8,575 bases of DNA, taken from assembly GCA_023396625.1 (NCBI GenBank), contig JAEWVY010000121.1:1-8575 (forward strand). The letters run 5' to 3'. Each line of letters starts with the position of its first letter. Position 1 is the first letter of the stretch. Of this stretch, positions 5,602-8,575 are shown piece after piece. The notes beneath the pieces are model-generated. The model had not been told where the DNA came from, made no database searches, and saw only the letters and a program-made list of their open reading frames with translations. The DNA is from Pseudomonadota bacterium (lineage in GTDB: Bacteria > Pseudomonadota > Gammaproteobacteria > Burkholderiales > Burkholderiaceae_C). The translations under genes were made by a program, and so were the position numbers.

Positions 5602-7683
5602 ATGCAGAACCCTTCGTCTGAACTCGCGCGGCGCATGGCCAACGCCATTCGCATGCTGGCCGTGGACGCGGTCGAGCAGGCCAAGTCCGGCCACCCCGGT
5701 GCGCCCATGGGCATGGCCGACATTGCCGAGGTGCTGTGGAACCGGCACCTGAAGCACAACCCGGCCAACCCGCACTGGCCCGACCGCGACCGTTTCGTGC
5801 TGTCCAACGGCCACGGCTCCATGCTGATCTATGCCTTGCTGCACCTCACCGGCTATGAGCTGCCCATGGGCGAGCTGAAGAAGTTCCGCCAGTTGCACAG
5901 CAAGACCGCGGGCCACCCGGAAGTCGGCGTGACCCCCGGTGTGGAGACCACCACTGGCCCGCTGGGGCAGGGCATCGCCAACGCCGTGGGCATGGCCCTG
6001 GCCGAGAAGCTGCTGGCCGACGAGTTCAACCGCGAGGACGAGGAGGCCAGCCACCGCATCGTCGATCACCATACCTACGTGTTCCTGGGCGACGGTTGCA
6101 TGATGGAAGGCATCAGCCACGAAGCCTGCTCGCTCGCGGGCACGCTGCGCCTGTCCAAGCTGATTGCCTTCTACGACGACAACGGCATCTCCATCGATGG
6201 CCATGTGGAAGGCTGGTTCACCGACGACACGCCCGGGCGCTTCGCGGCCTATGGCTGGCATGTGATCCCGAATGTGGATGGCCACGACCCGGCCGCCGTG
6301 GAGGCTGCGCTGGTGCTGGCGCGCCGCCAGTCGATGTTGCCGCACGGCAAGCCCACGCTGATCTGCTGCAAGACGGTGATCGGCCAGGGCTCGCCCAACA
6401 AGGCCGGCACCCACGACGTGCACGGCGCGGCCCTCGGGGCGGCCGAGGTCCAGGCCACGCGCGACGAGCTCGGCTGGACCGCGCCGCCGTTCGAGATTCC
6501 GGCCGACATCGCCCAGGCCTGGGACGCCCGGGAGCGGGGCGCCGCCGCGGAGCGCGACTGGCGGCAGCGTTTCGAGGCCTACCGCGCGCAGTACCCGCTG
6601 GAGGCGGCCGAGTTCGAGCGCCGCATGCGTGGCGAGCTGCCGGCCGACTACGCCCAGCGTCTGATCCCGGTGCTGCAGGCCATCGCGGACAAGCCCGAGG
6701 CCGTGGCCACGCGCAAGGCCAGCCAGAATGCGCTGGACGCGCTGGCGCCGTTGCTGCCCGAATTTTTCGGCGGCTCGGCCGACCTCACGGGTTCCAACCT
6801 CACCAACTTCAAGGGCTGCGTCAAGGCCGGCCGCGATGCCTGGGGCAACCACCTGAGCTATGGCGTGCGCGAGTTCGGCATGGCCGCCGTCATGAACGGC
6901 ATCGCGCTGCACGGCGGCTACCTGCCGTATGGCGGCACCTTCCTCACCTTCAGCGACTACAGCCGCAACGCCATCCGCATGGCCGCGCTGATGAAGCAGC
7001 GCGTGATCCACGTGTTCACGCACGACAGCATCGGCCTGGGCGAGGACGGGCCCACGCACCAGTCGGTGGAGCACGTGCCCTCGCTGCGCATCATTCCGCA
7101 ACTCGATGTGTGGCGCCCCGCGGATGGGCTGGAAACGGCGGTGGCCTGGGCCTGCGCCATCGAGCGGCGAGACGGCCCCAGCGCGCTGGCCCTGTCGCGC
7201 CAGAACCTGCCGCGCCTGACCGACGTGGGCATGGTCGAGCGCATCCGCCAGGGTGGCTATGTGCTGGCCGAGGGCGCCGCGCCACGGGCCGTGATCCTGG
7301 CCACCGGGTCCGAGCTGTCCCTGGCCATGGAGGCGCATGCGACGCTGGCACGCGAAGGCATCGCCACGCGCGTGGTCTCCATGCCCTGCACCAACGTGTT
7401 TGACCGGCAGACCCCGGCCTACCAGTGCAGCGTGTTGCCCGCGGAGCTGCCTGCCGTGGCGGTGGAGGCCGCGCACCCCGACTTCTGGCGCAAGTACGTG
7501 GGGCGCAGCGGCCGGGTGGTGGGCATCGCCAGCTTCGGCGAATCCGCCCCGGCCAAGGACCTGTACCCGTACTTCGGCATCACGGCCGAGGCGGTGGCCG
7601 ACGCGGTTCGCGAACTGGTGCGTCGCCCGGCGTCCTCCTGTGAGGCGCCCGGGGCCATGTCGGCCGAACCGGCCACCTTGTGA
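5602..7683 (+). CDS. cbbT: transketolase
   Basis: The 693-residue product is a full-length thiamine-diphosphate transketolase, which moves two-carbon ketol units between sugar phosphates in the Calvin cycle and the pentose phosphate pathway. Seen in order: SGHPGAPMGMAD with H31, SNGHGSML with H71, GHPEVG (H105), TTGPLGQG, the ThDP motif GDGCMMEG (D164) ending at N194, the pyrimidine-domain catalytic glutamate E424 in REFGM, and H474 in FTHDSIGLGEDGPTHQ. The C-terminal domain is complete. I chose ATG 5602 because AAGGAC at 5591-5596 precedes it and the protein then begins like other transketolases. The frame stays open back to 5500, but that extension would be encoded by the hairpin region. 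The gap to cbbZ is 18 nt. Confidence 0.96.
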   Translation: MQNPSSELARRMANAIRMLAVDAVEQAKSGHPGAPMGMADIAEVLWNRHLKHNPANPHWPDRDRFVLSNGHGSMLIYALLHLTGYELPMGELKKFRQLHSKTAGHPEVGVTPGVETTTGPLGQGIANAVGMALAEKLLADEFNREDEEASHRIVDHHTYVFLGDGCMMEGISHEACSLAGTLRLSKLIAFYDDNGISIDGHVEGWFTDDTPGRFAAYGWHVIPNVDGHDPAAVEAALVLARRQSMLPHGKPTLICCKTVIGQGSPNKAGTHDVHGAALGAAEVQATRDELGWTAPPFEIPADIAQAWDARERGAAAERDWRQRFEAYRAQYPLEAAEFERRMRGELPADYAQRLIPVLQAIADKPEAVATRKASQNALDALAPLLPEFFGGSADLTGSNLTNFKGCVKAGRDAWGNHLSYGVREFGMAAVMNGIALHGGYLPYGGTFLTFSDYSRNAIRMAALMKQRVIHVFTHDSIGLGEDGPTHQSVEHVPSLRIIPQLDVWRPADGLETAVAWACAIERRDGPSALALSRQNLPRLTDVGMVERIRQGGYVLAEGAAPRAVILATGSELSLAMEAHATLAREGIATRVVSMPCTNVFDRQTPAYQCSVLPAELPAVAVEAAHPDFWRKYVGRSGRVVGIASFGESAPAKDLYPYFGITAEAVADAVRELVRRPASSCEAPGAMSAEPATL

Positions 7684-7701
7684 ATTCTGTTCCCCCTCCG
7701 C

Positions 7702-8403
7702 ATGGCCATGAATCCCCGCTACGACCTGATTCTTTTCGACCTCGACGGCACGCTGATCGAGACGGCACCGGAGATCTGCGACGCGGTCAATGACACCTTG
7801 ACGTATTTCGACCTGCCGCCTGTCTCGCAGGACCGCGTGAACGACTGGATCGGTCACGGGACGCGTGAGCTGCTGATCCAGGCGTTGGCCTTCAGTGGCC
7901 AGACGACCGCCGATACCGTGCGCCAGTCCGATGCGTTCAAGTTGACCGAGGCCGAGTTCCGCCGGCACTACCAGCGTCGCTGCGGCACGCGCAGCCACCT
8001 CTATCCCCGGGTTCGGGAGGTATTGACGCAGTTGCGCGCGCGGGGCGTCCGCCTGGTGGTGGTCACCAACAAGGAAAGTCGCTACACACAGATCGTGCTC
8101 GACGCCCACGCGCTCACGGCCCTGTTCGACCGGGTGGTCAGCGGCGATACATTGCCGGTGAAGAAACCTGACCCCGCAGGGCTGCTGAGCTGTCTGACGC
8201 AATACGGCGTGGATGCGAGCCGTGCGTTGTTCGTGGGGGACTCATCGATCGACGTGGCCACGGCGCGCAACGCGGGTGTGGCGGTCTGGGCCTTGCCGTA
8301 TGGCTACAACATGGGTCAGCCGATCGAGGCTTGCGCGCCAGACCGGGTGATTCCCGATTTCTCCGCCTTGCTCGACGTGTTCGCGCAGTCCGAGGCGGTC
8401 TGA
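7702..8403 (+). CDS. cbbZ: phosphoglycolate phosphatase (HAD family)
   Basis: The 233-residue HAD phosphatase removes phosphate from 2-phosphoglycolate, the toxic product of the RubisCO oxygenase reaction. Motif I is FDLDGTLIET with nucleophile D13 and acid/base D15. Motif II is VTNK (T122), motif III is SGDTLPVKKPDP (K154/K155), and motif IV is VGDSSID (D180, D184). The GHGTRELL segment in the cap is typical of Gph/CbbZ. Position directly after cbbT and before cbbG matches the Cupriavidus order TZG. No purine-rich ribosome binding site precedes ATG 7702 or the alternative ATG 7708; the upstream bases are pyrimidine-rich, so translation may depend on coupling to cbbT 18 nt upstream. Like cbbY, the gene makes most sense if RubisCO operates. 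Confidence 0.94.
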   Translation: MAMNPRYDLILFDLDGTLIETAPEICDAVNDTLTYFDLPPVSQDRVNDWIGHGTRELLIQALAFSGQTTADTVRQSDAFKLTEAEFRRHYQRRCGTRSHLYPRVREVLTQLRARGVRLVVVTNKESRYTQIVLDAHALTALFDRVVSGDTLPVKKPDPAGLLSCLTQYGVDASRALFVGDSSIDVATARNAGVAVWALPYGYNMGQPIEACAPDRVIPDFSALLDVFAQSEAV

Positions 8404-8433
8404 TTCCCTCTTTACTTTTCAAGGACATTTCTC

Positions 8434-8575
8434 ATGACCTTCAAACTAGGCATCAACGGATTTGGGCGCATCGGCCGCATGGTGTTCCGCGCGGCGGTGC
8501 GCAACTTTGGGGACATCGACATCGTGGGCATCAACGACCTGCTGGAGCCCGAGTACCTGGCCTACATGCTCAAGT
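8434..8575 (+). CDS. cbbG: glyceraldehyde-3-phosphate dehydrogenase (3' end cut by window)
   Basis: The first 47 codons encode the start of a type I glyceraldehyde-3-phosphate dehydrogenase: KLGINGFGRIGRMVFRA (Rossmann glycine-rich loop), then IVGINDLLEPEYLAYMLK, the end of the second strand and the start of the S-loop side. In the Calvin cycle it reduces 1,3-bisphosphoglycerate; in glycolysis it runs the other way. AAGGAC at 8421-8426 is a good ribosome binding site for ATG 8434. The catalytic cysteine is beyond the window. The gene follows cbbZ by 30 nt; cbbK and cbbA would be expected next. Confidence 0.93.
   Translation, partial: MTFKLGINGFGRIGRMVFRAAVRNFGDIDIVGINDLLEPEYLAYMLK

Noticed and set aside
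5521..8202. 893-codon open frame on the minus strand opposite cbbT and cbbZ
   Set aside because: It mirrors high-GC codon bias of the sense genes, has low-complexity H/R/Q/G-rich composition and no family motif, and cbbT and cbbZ are certain on the other strand.

Overview
The window is high-GC DNA carrying most of a proteobacterial Calvin-Benson-Bassham (cbb) operon. Gene order, protein sequences and intergenic character point to a betaproteobacterium of the order Burkholderiales, most likely family Comamonadaceae. That placement is made from recognition of the proteins, not from a search.

Layout. The left edge holds a ParA/MinD-type ATPase missing only its first few residues (1-779, +). It converges on cbbR (844-1773, -), the LysR-type regulator of the cycle. 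A 131-bp divergent region (1774-1904) carries three in-register TNA triplets, a second TNA-N7-TNA dyad and two candidate promoters that lie on top of each other. Rightward from there run cbbY (XuBP phosphatase), cbbE (pentulose-5-phosphate 3-epimerase), cbbF (fructose-1,6-/sedoheptulose-1,7-bisphosphatase), cbbP (phosphoribulokinase), cbbT (transketolase), cbbZ (phosphoglycolate phosphatase) and the first 47 codons of cbbG (glyceraldehyde-3-phosphate dehydrogenase). All lie on one strand with gaps of 18-117 nt, so they probably form one operon.

Two things depart from the textbook operon. First, the RubisCO genes and activase (cbbL, cbbS, cbbX), which in Cupriavidus-type operons sit between cbbR and cbbY, are absent. 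Second, cbbP has an in-frame TAA at codon 51, directly after the catalytic segment D42-H45-R49, while the other 241 codons look fully conserved. RubisCO and phosphoribulokinase are the only two enzymes unique to the Calvin cycle. Here one is missing from its usual place and the other is interrupted, while the enzymes shared with general sugar-phosphate metabolism are intact. This could be an operon in early decay, an operon backed by intact copies elsewhere, or, for the stop, a sequence error.

Smaller signals are two diverged copies of a short intergenic element (about 792-842 and 4518-4581), two strong back-to-back hairpins between cbbP and cbbT, and a 9-bp direct repeat plus an inverted repeat in the cbbY leader. 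I see no tRNA, rRNA, CRISPR array, insertion sequence or new multigene system. The window is a known operon type with unusual lesions.
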